A stretch of 64,000 nt of DNA from Streptomyces violaceoruber (GTDB lineage: Bacteria > Actinomycetota > Actinomycetes > Streptomycetales > Streptomycetaceae): positions 7,812,001-7,876,000 of the forward strand of contig NZ_CP137734.1 in the NCBI RefSeq assembly GCF_033406955.1. Reading direction: 5' to 3'. The notes under the pieces were generated by a model. It was given only the letters and a program-made list of their open reading frames with translations. It did no database searches and was not told the DNA's origin. The number at the start of each line of letters is the position of its first letter. The first letter of the stretch is position 1. Of this stretch, positions 50,919 to 59,392 are shown piece by piece. Position numbers and translations under genes: made by a program.

Positions 50919-52121
50919 TCACACCCCGGGGGCGTCCCCGAAGTCCGGGATCTCCAGCCGGGCCCCGCCCTGCCGTGCGGAGTCGTGCGCGACGATGCCC
51001 GGCAGGGTGTAGCGGGCGGCCACCCACGCGTTCACGGACGGCAGCGTCCGGGAGTTGACCGCGGTCACGAAGTCGTCCGCCAGGAAGTGGTGGCTGCCCT
51101 CGTGCCCGTTGTGCATCCGGTCGTAGGCCCGCGGCAGCCGCGCCCGGTCGTGCACCGGCGCCGAACCGGAGGTGAAGGCGGCCCGCAGTTCCGGCGCTAT
51201 GTGCTGGAGCGACGGGTCGTCGGGGGACGTGGTGGGCTTGGGCTCCAGCAGTTCGCTGATGTCCGCCACTCCGGTCTTGTCCTGCCACAACGCCACTGTG
51301 GCCAGCTGCTCCATGCTCGCCTCCGTGCCGAAGAACCGGAAGCGCGACTCCCTGATGTGCGAGGGATAGCCGACCCGGCGGAACTCGTTCGTGCGGAACG
51401 ACCCGCCGCCGGCCACCTCGAACAGTGCGGTGGCGTTGGACACGTCGTTGTCGAACCGGCTGACCGACCGGTCGAAGACCCCGTCCCCGCGCTCGTCGAC
51501 CACGCCGATCGCCGAGACGCCGACCGCGTGCGTCCGCCAGGCGCCCAGCACCCCGCCCACCGAGTGCGTGGGGTACAGCAGCGGGGGATAGCTGGCGGTG
51601 GCCTTCCAGTCCGTGCCGCCGCTGTACCGGTACGCGTCGTAGAACCCGAGGTCCATGTCGTGCACGTAGTCGCCCTCGGCGTAGAAGAGCCTGCCGAAGG
51701 CGCCTTCGGCGATCTTGTTGCGGGCGTGCACGGTCGCCGGGTGGTACTGGCTGGTCTCACCCATCATGTACGTCAGGCCGGTCGCCCTGACCGCGTCGAT
51801 GATGTCCGCGATCTCCCGCGCGCTGATCGCCATGGGGACCGCCGAGTACACGTGCTTGCCCGCCGCCAGCCCCTGGAGCACGAGCGGGCCGTGCGTCCAG
51901 CGCTGGGTGAAGATCGCGACGGCGTCGACCGCCCGGGACTCCAGCATCGCCTCGTAGCCCGGGAAGGTGCCGGCCAGGCCTTCGGCGGCGGCGAGCCGCT
52001 CGGCCCGCTCCGGCAGCAGGTCGGTGACGTACACGTCACGTACGCCCGGGTGCGCCCGGAACAGCCTGGCGAACTGCCCGGAGAACTGGCCGGCACCGAC
52101 GATGCCGATGGAGAACGTCAT
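50919..52121 (-). CDS. Gfo/Idh/MocA-family oxidoreductase
   Basis: 400 residues, ATG with GAAGGG upstream. N-terminal Rossmann (GIVGAGQFSGQFARLF), then AVAIFTQRWTHGPLVLQGLAAGKHVYSAVP, the family's EKP-like stretch with Ser replacing the usual Glu (YSAVPMA), and a C-terminal beta-domain. Sugar or inositol-type dehydrogenase or isomerase. Divergent from a ROK gene, with two inverted repeats between, so probably carbohydrate-induced. Confidence 0.88.
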   Translation of the reverse strand: MTFSIGIVGAGQFSGQFARLFRAHPGVRDVYVTDLLPERAERLAAAEGLAGTFPGYEAMLESRAVDAVAIFTQRWTHGPLVLQGLAAGKHVYSAVPMAISAREIADIIDAVRATGLTYMMGETSQYHPATVHARNKIAEGAFGRLFYAEGDYVHDMDLGFYDAYRYSGGTDWKATASYPPLLYPTHSVGGVLGAWRTHAVGVSAIGVVDERGDGVFDRSVSRFDNDVSNATALFEVAGGGSFRTNEFRRVGYPSHIRESRFRFFGTEASMEQLATVALWQDKTGVADISELLEPKPTTSPDDPSLQHIAPELRAAFTSGSAPVHDRARLPRAYDRMHNGHEGSHHFLADDFVTAVNSRTLPSVNAWVAARYTLPGIVAHDSARQGGARLEIPDFGDAPGV

Positions 52122-52171
52122 GATGGCGTGCCCTTCACTGTCGCATGCGGCGGCTCGGACCCCCTTTACTT

Positions 52172-52197
52172 TTGACGCAGAACAATCATGCCGTCAA
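52172..52197. promoter_or_regulatory. Candidate operator, inverted repeat TTGACG / CGTCAA
   Basis: Exact 6-base arms with a 14-base spacer in the divergent region between the Gfo/Idh/MocA and ROK genes. Spacing suits a two-turn dimer site, but 6-base arms can occur by chance. Confidence 0.45.
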
Positions 52198-52263
52198 GGG
52201 CTGCGCGGACATCCATTACCGACGCCTCGGGTGGACCGTCCGGGCGTAGAGTCGCCCTGTTGT

Positions 52264-52276
52264 TTCCGAAGCGGAA
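52264..52276. promoter_or_regulatory. Candidate ROK operator TTCCG-AAG-CGGAA
   Basis: Exact 5-base arms flanked by a GTTTC/GAAAC extension, 20 bases before the ROK ATG. It resembles the TTTCG...CGAAA logic of NagC/XylR-like ROK sites and may be autoregulatory. Confidence 0.5.
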
Positions 52277-52295
52277 GAAACCGGAGCGTGAGCCC

Positions 52296-53462
52296 ATGCC
52301 CACACGTCCCGAAGACTGGCCGCCCCTGACTCCCGGGGAACGCTCCGTGGCGATCGAGGTCCTCGTGCACGGCCCGCTCTCCCGCAGCGAGATCGCCCGG
52401 CGGCTCGGCCTCTCGCCCGGCAGCCTGACCCGGCTGACCAAACCGCTCATCGAGCAGCGGCTGCTGGTCGAGGTCCCGGAGGCGGGCGGCGGCCCGGCCG
52501 GAGGGCGGCAGGGGCGCCCGTCCCGGCCGCTCGACGTGGTCGCGGACTCCCGGTACTTCCTCGGCTTCAAGATCACTCAGGACATGGTGTACGGCGTCGT
52601 CACCACCCTCAGGAGCGAGATCGTCGCCCGCCACGACCGCGCGCTCGCCACCCACGACCCCGCCGAGGTCGCCGGCCTGCTGGCCGGCATGACCGCCGAA
52701 CTGTCCCGCGGCCGCCCCGGGGTCGCCGGGATCGGCATCGGCGTCGGCGGGCTCGTCGAGGACCGGGCCGTCGTCGGCGAGTCACCCTTCCTGGGCTGGC
52801 GCGGGGTGCCGCTGGCCGCGCTGGTGCAGGAGCGCACCGGGCTGCCCGTCGTCGTCGAGAACGACACCGCCGCCTTCGTGGAGGCGGAGACCTGGTTCGG
52901 GGCGGGGCGCGGACTGGACCGGTTCGTCGTCCTCACCATCGGCGCCGGCATCGGGTACGGGCTGGTACTGGGCGGCAGGCGGGTGCCGTACGCCGGGGAC
53001 GAGGACCGCGGCTTCGGGCGACACTGGATCCTCGACCCCCACGGGCCGCTCACCCCCGACGGGCGGCGCGGCAGCGCCGTCTCCCTGCTGACCATCCCCA
53101 ACATGCGCTACCAGGTGCGGGCCGCGACCGGCCACGACCGGACCTACGAGGAGATCCTCGCGTCCGCCGCCGCCGGGGAGCCCATGGCCGCGCGAGTCGT
53201 GGCGGAGGCCGGGCGGGCGCTGGGCACCCTGGTGGCGCAGATCGCCAACTTCGTGATGCCGCAGAAGATCCTGCTCGCGGGGGAGGGGGTCGGGCTGATG
53301 GAGGTGGCGGGCGACGTGGTGGCGGAGACCGTCCGGGACCACCGGCATCCGCGGGCCGCGCCGGTCGGCCTGGAGACCCGGGTGTCCGACTTCCACGACT
53401 GGGCCCGGGGCGCGGCCGTGCCGGCGATCCAGGTGCTGGTGCTGGGTGCCGCGCCGGTGTGA
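52296..53462 (+). CDS. ROK-family transcriptional regulator
   Basis: 388 residues from ATG 52296, with GGAG upstream. Winged HTH (IEVLVHGPLSRSEIARRLGLSPGSLTRLTKPLI), then ROK sugar-kinase-like fold with VVVENDTAAFVEAE and LTIGAGIGYGLVLGG. The ROK zinc motif (C-x-C-G-x2-G-C-x-E) is missing; DPHGPLTPDGRRGSA stands in its place. It likely senses a sugar and controls the divergent dehydrogenase gene. Confidence 0.9.
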   Translation: MPTRPEDWPPLTPGERSVAIEVLVHGPLSRSEIARRLGLSPGSLTRLTKPLIEQRLLVEVPEAGGGPAGGRQGRPSRPLDVVADSRYFLGFKITQDMVYGVVTTLRSEIVARHDRALATHDPAEVAGLLAGMTAELSRGRPGVAGIGIGVGGLVEDRAVVGESPFLGWRGVPLAALVQERTGLPVVVENDTAAFVEAETWFGAGRGLDRFVVLTIGAGIGYGLVLGGRRVPYAGDEDRGFGRHWILDPHGPLTPDGRRGSAVSLLTIPNMRYQVRAATGHDRTYEEILASAAAGEPMAARVVAEAGRALGTLVAQIANFVMPQKILLAGEGVGLMEVAGDVVAETVRDHRHPRAAPVGLETRVSDFHDWARGAAVPAIQVLVLGAAPV

Positions 53463-53639
53463 GCGGCTCCGGTGTGAACGGGTGGGCCGTGTGCGGCAGA
53501 ACACATCTGGTGGGAACGAACTCGCCGGTAGGTCTTGACAGATGAGAGCATGGACGTGATCAGTAACACGGTCCGATATGTCCGCTTGGCTCGCGATTAC
53601 TCACATCGTCTTCACGCGGGGCGCCGTATGCTTCACAGC

Positions 53640-53813
53640 ATGTCCACCACTGTTGAACCCTCCTCCGAGCGATCGGCTGCCGAGGTCAACGAGGAGATCC
53701 GAGCCCTGTGGCTCCGGTCGGGCGGGACACTGAGCGTCGAGCAGCGCGCGGAGTACCAGCGGCTCGTCATGGAGTGGGCCAACGCGGCCCCGGAGTCCGT
53801 GAAGGCCGCCTGA
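53640..53813 (+). CDS. Small hypothetical protein (57 aa)
   Basis: ATG 53640 (another ATG four codons upstream). Soluble, helical, acidic: SAAEVNEEIRALWLRSGG, then VEQRAEYQRLVMEWANAAPE. No signal or cysteines. Resembles the many short conserved streptomycete proteins of unknown role. A TTGACA at 53535 could be its -35 box; I see no matching -10. Confidence 0.7.
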   Translation: MSTTVEPSSERSAAEVNEEIRALWLRSGGTLSVEQRAEYQRLVMEWANAAPESVKAA

Positions 53814-53886
53814 CCGGCGCCGCCCAGGACGCCTCGCCGTCCCGGCCCCCCGGCAGCCCCGAGGGCCGAGCCTCGTACCGGCCCGG

Positions 53887-55251
53887 TCAGCCCCACGTCG
53901 CCGAGTACCGCCGCCGATAGGCCTTGCGGTCCTGCTCCTCGCGAATCCACCGCGTGGCCACCAGCGCCACCAGGCTGCCCGCGACCACCAGCAGGCCCGG
54001 TCCTATGTTCCGGCGGTCGGTGAGCCGGGCGAGCAGGGTCGAGCCGTCGACGCCCGCCACGGGGGCCGGCGCCCCCGCCCCGGAGGCGCCCGGTGCCCGG
54101 GTGCCCGGTGCCTGGCCGGCCGGTGCCGAGGTGCCCGCGGCGGCACCCTCCCGGCCCGGGACGATCAGCCGGACCCCGAGCGACGCCATGGCCTCCGGCA
54201 GTGGCTGGAAGAACGTGGTGCCGCCCTTGGCGCAGTCGCCACTGCCACCCGACGTCACCCCGAGCGCGACGCCCTCGGAGAACATCGGCCCACCGCTGTC
54301 CCCGGGTTCGGCGCACACGTCGGTCTCGATCAGACCGGTGACCGTGCCCTCCGGGTAGTTGACCGTCGCGTCCAGCGCCGTCACCCGGCCGTCGCGCAGC
54401 CCGCTGGTGCTTCCGCTGCGGAACACCCGCTGCCCGACCGCCGGTTCGCCCGCCCCCGTGATCCGCACCCCCTTGCCGTCGCCGACCGCCACCACGTCGG
54501 CACCGTCGCCCGCCTTGCCGTTCGCGTACTCCACCAGGGAGAAGTCGTCTCCGGGGAAGCTCCCGGCGACCGTCCTGCCGACCTGCCCGTCACCCGGGCG
54601 GTCGCCGAACCAGACGGAGCCCGTCGGGCCGCAGTGCCCGGCGGTCAGGATGAAGTCGCTCGTGCCGTCGGTCACGTTGAATCCCGCCGAGCAGCGGCCC
54701 GCCGTGGACAGGATCGGTTCCGCCCCGTTCAGGCGGGTGGTGAACGTGCCCTCCGTACGCTCCATGCGGACGAACCCGCCGATACCCTCCGCGACCGCCG
54801 TCAGCCGCGACCAGTCCGACCCGGAGACCGTGCGGTCGCCCCGGACCACCACCTCGTTGGAGCGGTAGTCCAGCGCCCACGCCGTACCGGCCACCCGGGG
54901 CGCCGAGCGCAGCGTCGAGGCCGCCGACCTCAGCTCGGACAAGCTGTGCCGCACCCGCTTCGCCGTCGCACCCGCCCGGCGCACCGCCTCGGCCGCGCGT
55001 TCGTCCGTCACCGCCACGACCGGCCGCCCCTCGGAGTCGACCCAGTGACCCGCCGTACGACCGGTGCCGAGCCGGGACACGAGGTCGCCGCCGGCGCCGG
55101 ACGGGGTCTGCGCGAAGGTGCGCGGCGCGGCGGACGCGTCGGGCGGCTCGCTCGCCACGGCCCGGGTGACCATCGTTCCCCCGAGCAGCAGTCCGCCGAC
55201 GGCCGCCAGCCGCGCCACTCGCCGGACGATGCGTCGTCGTGCGTGCCTCAT
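53887..55251 (-). CDS. Membrane-anchored streptogrisin-like serine protease (S1)
   Basis: 454 residues. Basic signal/anchor start (MRHARRRIVRRVARLAAVGG), pro-region (about 50-175), then S1 domain with His206 (LTAGHC), Asp236 (DDFSLVEYAN) and Ser319 (PGDSGGP). An Ala/Pro/Gly linker (370-405) leads to a membrane helix (about 417-434) and a basic cytoplasmic tail, so it is held at the cell surface. It shares TVNYPEGTVTGLI and the pro-region pattern with the secreted protease at 33989. Target unknown. Confidence 0.92.
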   Translation of the reverse strand: MRHARRRIVRRVARLAAVGGLLLGGTMVTRAVASEPPDASAAPRTFAQTPSGAGGDLVSRLGTGRTAGHWVDSEGRPVVAVTDERAAEAVRRAGATAKRVRHSLSELRSAASTLRSAPRVAGTAWALDYRSNEVVVRGDRTVSGSDWSRLTAVAEGIGGFVRMERTEGTFTTRLNGAEPILSTAGRCSAGFNVTDGTSDFILTAGHCGPTGSVWFGDRPGDGQVGRTVAGSFPGDDFSLVEYANGKAGDGADVVAVGDGKGVRITGAGEPAVGQRVFRSGSTSGLRDGRVTALDATVNYPEGTVTGLIETDVCAEPGDSGGPMFSEGVALGVTSGGSGDCAKGGTTFFQPLPEAMASLGVRLIVPGREGAAAGTSAPAGQAPGTRAPGASGAGAPAPVAGVDGSTLLARLTDRRNIGPGLLVVAGSLVALVATRWIREEQDRKAYRRRYSATWG

Positions 55252-55402
55252 GCCTGCGCTCCCGAAGCCGACCGCGCGGCGTCGCCGCCGCGGGGGCCTC
55301 CGGACGTCGAGCACCCTCCTCCCATACGGCGGCGGGAACCTCGGTGTTCACCGGGCCGGCGCCTTGTTCCCCGGCCGCGTCACCGCGTCCTATCTTGGCC
55401 CC

Positions 55403-56584
55403 ATGACCAGCAACCCGTGGGACCAGGCCGCTGAACCGAACCCGCTGCGCGCGCTCACGCCGGACCAGCTGCGCCGACGTACCAGCATGAAGTGGCGCAC
55501 CCACCCGGCGGACGTACTGCCGCTGTGGGTGGCCGAGATGGACGTGCCGCTCGCCCGGCCCGTCGTGCGTGCCGTCACCGAGGCCATGGAACTCGGCGAC
55601 ACCGGTTACCCCGTCGGCACCGCCTACGCCGAGGCCCTCGCCGCCTTCGCCGCCAAGCGGTGGGGCTGGGACGGCCTGGCCGTGGAACGGACGGCGATCG
55701 TGCCCGACGTGATGCTGGGCGTCGTGGAGATGCTCAAGCTGGTCACCGGGCCCGGCGACCCGGTGATCGTCAACCCGCCGGTGTACCCGCCGTTCTACCA
55801 GTTCGTCACCCACATGGACCGGCGCGTCGTCGAGGCGCCCCTTGGTTTTGACCTGCGGATTGACCTGGGCGTGCTGGAGGCGGTCTTCCGGCGGGCCGTC
55901 GCGGGCGGTGGCCGGGCGGCCTTCCTGCTGTGCAGCCCGCACAACCCGACCGGCACCGTCCACACCGCCGAGGAACTGGCGGCCGTCGCCGCCCTGGCCG
56001 AGCGGTACGGCGTCCGGGTCGTCGCCGACGAGATCCACGCTCCGGTCGTCACCGCCCCCGACGCGCGGTTCGTGCCCTACCTGGGCGTGCCCGGCGCCGA
56101 GCGCGGCCTCTCCCTGATGTCGGCGTCCAAGGGCTGGAACCTCGCCGGGCTCAAGGCGGCCCTGGCCGTCGCGGGCCCCGGAGCCGCCGCCGACCTGGCG
56201 CGGATGCCCGAGGAGGTCGGTCACGGGCCGAGCCACATCGGCGTCCTCGCCCACACCGCCGCCCTGCGTGACGGAACCGCCTGGCTGGACGCCGTGCTCA
56301 CCGGGCTCGACGAGAACCGGCGGCTGCTCACCGGCCTGCTCGCCGAGCGGCTGCCCGGCGTCGTGCACCGCGCCGGTGAGGCGACCTACCTCGCCTGGCT
56401 CGACTGCCGCGCCCTCGGCCTCGGTGACGAACCGGCCGAGGTCTTCCTCGACCGGGGCCGGGTGGCACTCAGCTCCGGCGTTCCCTTCGGCAGCGGCGGG
56501 CCGGGACACGTGCGGCTCAACCTGGCCACCTCGCCGGAGGTGCTCACGGAGGCGGTGCGGAGGATGGCGGCCGCCCTGGAATGA
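55403..56584 (+). CDS. PLP aminotransferase / C-S lyase (PatB/MalY-like)
   Basis: 393 residues. Fold type I: WVAEMDVPLARPV near the start, NPPVYPPFY, CSPHNPTGTV, VVADEIHAPVV and PLP-lysine 243 in SASKGWNLAGLK. The MDVP and PPVYPPF patterns match MalY/PatB cystathionine beta-lyases, which cleave cysteine conjugates, rather than aspartate transaminases. Divergent from the anchored protease gene. Cytoplasmic. Confidence 0.92.
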   Translation: MTSNPWDQAAEPNPLRALTPDQLRRRTSMKWRTHPADVLPLWVAEMDVPLARPVVRAVTEAMELGDTGYPVGTAYAEALAAFAAKRWGWDGLAVERTAIVPDVMLGVVEMLKLVTGPGDPVIVNPPVYPPFYQFVTHMDRRVVEAPLGFDLRIDLGVLEAVFRRAVAGGGRAAFLLCSPHNPTGTVHTAEELAAVAALAERYGVRVVADEIHAPVVTAPDARFVPYLGVPGAERGLSLMSASKGWNLAGLKAALAVAGPGAAADLARMPEEVGHGPSHIGVLAHTAALRDGTAWLDAVLTGLDENRRLLTGLLAERLPGVVHRAGEATYLAWLDCRALGLGDEPAEVFLDRGRVALSSGVPFGSGGPGHVRLNLATSPEVLTEAVRRMAAALE

Positions 56585-56634
56585 GGCGGGGGCGACACCG
56601 GGGACCCGGGGCGGCGGGCCTAGACTTCCGGAGC

Positions 56635-57042
56635 ATGGACGACGACGCGTCACTCGCCCGGCTCGGCGCCGGCAAGTACCTGCTGGTCACCACGTACCGG
56701 AAGAACGGCACGCCGGTCGCCACCCCGGTGTGGGTGGTGCGGGACGGGGACGCGCTCGGCGTCTGGACCGTGTCCGACTCCTGGAAGGTCAAACGCGTGC
56801 GCAACCGCGCCGACGTCCTGGTCGGCCCCTGCGACGTGCGCGGCAGGCCGACCGGCGAGCAGGTGCCGGGGACTGCGGAGATCTGCGACGCGGCCACCAC
56901 GGCCCGCTACCGGCGGCTGCTCGCCCGCAAGTACGGCGTCCTCGGCCGGCTCACCCTGCTCGGCAGCAGGCTGCGCCGTGGGCTCGACGGCACCCTGGGA
57001 ATCCGCGTCACGCTCACGTCGGCGCCACCGGCCGAGAACTGA
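56635..57042 (+). CDS. PPOX-class F420-dependent oxidoreductase
   Basis: 135 residues. Split beta-barrel: LGAGKYLLVTTYRKNGTPVATPVWVV, then WTVSDSWKVKRVRNRADVLVG, typical of F420-binding members of the pyridoxamine-phosphate-oxidase-like superfamily (the KxKRxRNxxxV strand). Probably reduces a small molecule with F420H2. It starts 50 bases after the aminotransferase and may be in its operon. Convergent with the DUF35 gene. Confidence 0.88.
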   Translation: MDDDASLARLGAGKYLLVTTYRKNGTPVATPVWVVRDGDALGVWTVSDSWKVKRVRNRADVLVGPCDVRGRPTGEQVPGTAEICDAATTARYRRLLARKYGVLGRLTLLGSRLRRGLDGTLGIRVTLTSAPPAEN

Positions 57043-57049
57043 CCCGCCA

Positions 57050-57472
57050 TCAGGTCCAGGCCCGGTACGGCTCGTCGACCAGCTGGAAGACCGGCTCGCC
57101 GCGCACCGGGTCCTTGGCCGTGGACAGCCGCACCCGGTCCCCGCTGTGTATGCCGATCAGCGGTCCCATGACCCGGCCGCGCAGCACGAACCCCTCGGCC
57201 ATCTCGATGAGGGAGACATTGCGTGCGGCCGGGGTGTTGCGGTGCACCACCGTGGCGTGACGCACCGTCCCCGTGCCCTCGCTCCGCTCCGTCCGCAGCT
57301 CGCTGCCGCGACAGACCGGGCACAGCACCCGGTGGTACACGGCGGTGCCGCACCAGGTGCAGCGCTGGTAGAAGACGGCCTCGGTGTCCGGGCCCCGGTC
57401 CTCGGTCCTCGGGTCGAGCAGGCCCGTCGCGGGGCCGGCCGCCTGCTGAGCGACGTTTCCTGAGTGGTACAC
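57050..57472 (-). CDS. Stand-alone DUF35 OB-fold/zinc-ribbon protein
   Basis: 140 residues from GTG 57472, chosen over a TTG nine bases earlier because GGGAG then sits 9 bases upstream. Zinc ribbon C38-x2-C41-x9-C51-x2-C54, then OB-fold (GTVRHATVVHRNTP, EGFVLRGRVMGPLIG, GDRVRL). DUF35 proteins normally partner thiolases or acyl-CoA enzymes, but none is here. Upstream lies the same motif as at the TetR gene, so the two are probably co-controlled. Confidence 0.85.
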   Translation of the reverse strand: MYHSGNVAQQAAGPATGLLDPRTEDRGPDTEAVFYQRCTWCGTAVYHRVLCPVCRGSELRTERSEGTGTVRHATVVHRNTPAARNVSLIEMAEGFVLRGRVMGPLIGIHSGDRVRLSTAKDPVRGEPVFQLVDEPYRAWT

Positions 57473-57574
57473 GCTGGTCAACTCCCTGCGCTAGGGCCGG
57501 AATCCCGCGTGCGCGGTCACCGGGCACGCGGGTGCGCGGCTCACCGTGCCGCCGTGCACGCACCACAGCGTATG

Positions 57575-57585
57575 GCACTGAGTGT
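57575..57585. promoter_or_regulatory. TetR-type site upstream of DUF35 gene
   Basis: GCACTGAGTGT, near-palindromic ACT-G-AGT core. A related GGCACTCGGTACC follows at 57596-57608. Both resemble the site in front of the neighbouring TetR gene. Confidence 0.6.
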
Positions 57586-57653
57586 CACGCGTAAAGGCAC
57601 TCGGTACCCTTGATTGCGGGTGAACGCACGCGTGAGGCCGTCGTGTCCGGCCG

Positions 57654-58388
57654 TCAGTCGTGCGCGAACGCCGTCTCGATCTCCCGCAGCACCTGCCACA
57701 GCGGTGTGCCGCGACGCGCGGCCACGACCACCACGTCCTCGGGCGAGGTGCCGCGGGGCGGCACCGGAACGTCGCCGAACGCGGACTGCGCGTACGCCAG
57801 TGCGTGGTCCACCGCGGCGCCCGCGTCGTCGCGCCCGTCCGAACGCAGCCAGGACCGCAGCGCGTTGTTGTGGGCCGCGACCACCGCGGCCGCGATCACG
57901 TCGGCGCGCAGGCTGCCGTCCGGACGTCCGCCCAGCCGCCCGCGCAGGTACTCGGCGAGGGCCCGCTCGTAGCGCCACACCACCGACAACTCGTAGGCGC
58001 GCAGGCCGGGGACCTTCTTGGTGAGGCGGTAGCGCTGCACGGAGAACGCCGGGTTCTCGGCGTACATGCCCAGGACCAGCCGGGCCGCGTCGCAGACCCG
58101 CCGCACCGGGTCGGCGTCCTCGGGCGAACGGGCCAGGAACGCCTGCATGTCGGCCAGGCACCGTTCGTGGTCGGGGAAGACCACGTCCTCCTTGGACGGG
58201 AAGTACCGGAAGAAGGAACGCCGTCCGACGCCGGCGAGGGCAACGATGTCGTCCACGGTGGTCTGTTCGTACCCCCGCTCCAGGAACAGCCGGAACGCCG
58301 CCGCGACCAGCGCCTCCCGCATCGGCGGCCGGACCTCCGCCGCGTCCGTCCCGTCGCCGCGGCGGGGCGCCGCACTGCTGGTGCTCAT
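57654..58388 (-). CDS. TetR-family regulator
   Basis: 244 residues from ATG 58388; a GTG at 58424 is disfavoured because it overlaps the operator. HTH: ALVAAAFRLFLERGYEQTTVDDIVALAGVGRRSFFRYFPSKEDVV. The effector domain has LRAYELSVVWRYERALAEYL. Little leader sequence, so the transcript may be nearly leaderless. Its upstream palindromes recur before the DUF35 gene and lie close to the ATP-grasp start, suggesting it controls all three. Confidence 0.92.
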   Translation of the reverse strand: MSTSSAAPRRGDGTDAAEVRPPMREALVAAAFRLFLERGYEQTTVDDIVALAGVGRRSFFRYFPSKEDVVFPDHERCLADMQAFLARSPEDADPVRRVCDAARLVLGMYAENPAFSVQRYRLTKKVPGLRAYELSVVWRYERALAEYLRGRLGGRPDGSLRADVIAAAVVAAHNNALRSWLRSDGRDDAGAAVDHALAYAQSAFGDVPVPPRGTSPEDVVVVAARRGTPLWQVLREIETAFAHD

Positions 58389-58420
58389 GAGGGGGAACGT
58401 AGCAGCCCGCCGAGTGCCTG

Positions 58421-58431
58421 GCACTCAGTGC
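58421..58431. promoter_or_regulatory. Operator-like palindrome GCACTCAGTGC
   Basis: Exact 5-base arms around a central C, 32 bases upstream of the TetR ATG. It matches in reverse the GCACTGAGTGT before the DUF35 gene. Confidence 0.75.
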
Positions 58432-58445
58432 AGGATGCAGAGGGA

Positions 58446-58452
58446 ACTGAGT
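58446..58452. promoter_or_regulatory. Operator-like half-site ACTGAGT
   Basis: The same ACT-N-AGT core as the flanking site at 58421, 72 bases before the ATP-grasp ATG, so one dimer could affect both directions. Confidence 0.5.
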
Positions 58453-58517
58453 GCACCTGCCGCCCCAGCGTCCCGGTCGCATACGATCACTTCCGATCAG
58501 CCCCGGAGGAGTCCCGC

Positions 58518-59351
58518 ATGCCGTTCACCCGCCCCCGCATCCTGTACGTCACCGACCTGGCCTACGAGGCGCGCGGGCGGCGCTACTGCGACGAGGACAT
58601 CTACCTGGCCTCGCGGCTGCGCGAGGAGTTCGACCTGGCCCTGTGCCATCCCCGGGACGCCGCCGCGCTGCTGGACGCCTTCGACGCCGTCGTCGTCCGC
58701 AACAGCGGTCCCGTACAGGGGTACGAGGCCGCCCACGCGGCGTTCCGCGAGCGCGCCACCGAACGCGGGACGCGCGTCTACAACCAGCTCACCGGCCGGG
58801 CGGACATGATCGGCAAGCAGTACCTGCTCGACCTCACCGCCGCGGGGTACCCCGTCATCCCCACCGTGGACCGTGCCGAGGACCTGCACCGGCTGCCCGC
58901 CGCGGACGAGTACGTCGTCAAGCCGAGGCTCGGCGCGGACTCGGCGGGCCTCGGGATCGTCCCGGCCGGCCGGGTGGCCGAAGCGCTGGACGGCGCCGGG
59001 GACCTCCTGGTCCAGCCGCGCGTCGACTTCGCCTACGAGGTCTCCTTCTACTTCGTCGACCACGACTACCAGTACGCCCTGTACGCGCCGCACCCCGACC
59101 GCCGCTGGCAGCTGGAACCGTACGACGCCACCGTGGCCGACCTCGACTTCGCGCGGCGGTTCATCGAGTGGAACGGCGTCGACCACGGCATCCAGCGCGT
59201 CGACGCCTGCCGCGCGCCCGGCGGGGAGCTGCTGCTGGTCGAGCTGGAGGACCTCAACCCCTACCTGTCCCTGGACGCCCTCGACGAGGCGGCCCGCGAC
59301 GCGTTCGTCACGGCCCTGCGCACGGCCCTGCGACGCCTGCTCGCGGGCTGA
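58518..59351 (+). CDS. ATP-grasp domain protein
   Basis: 277 residues, ATG with GGAGGAG. N-terminal domain has RILYVTDLAYEARGRRYCDEDIYL. ATP-grasp core: NQLTGRADMIGKQYLLDLTAAGYPVIPT, YVVKPRLGADSAGLGI (nucleotide loop) and the metal-binding end LLVELEDLNPYLSLD. Joins a carboxylate to an amine or thiol using ATP; partners unknown. Close to glutathione synthetase/RimK-like folds by pattern. Faces the TetR gene. Confidence 0.85.
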   Translation: MPFTRPRILYVTDLAYEARGRRYCDEDIYLASRLREEFDLALCHPRDAAALLDAFDAVVVRNSGPVQGYEAAHAAFRERATERGTRVYNQLTGRADMIGKQYLLDLTAAGYPVIPTVDRAEDLHRLPAADEYVVKPRLGADSAGLGIVPAGRVAEALDGAGDLLVQPRVDFAYEVSFYFVDHDYQYALYAPHPDRRWQLEPYDATVADLDFARRFIEWNGVDHGIQRVDACRAPGGELLLVELEDLNPYLSLDALDEAARDAFVTALRTALRRLLAG

Positions 59352-59392
59352 GCCGCCCCGCTGCCCGGGCGGCGGCACCTAGCATGGCCGCC

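Noticed and set aside
53535..53563. TTGACA promoter for the 57-residue protein
   Set aside because: A good -35 hexamer, but no TA-rich -10 at 16-18 bases, so I did not call a promoter.
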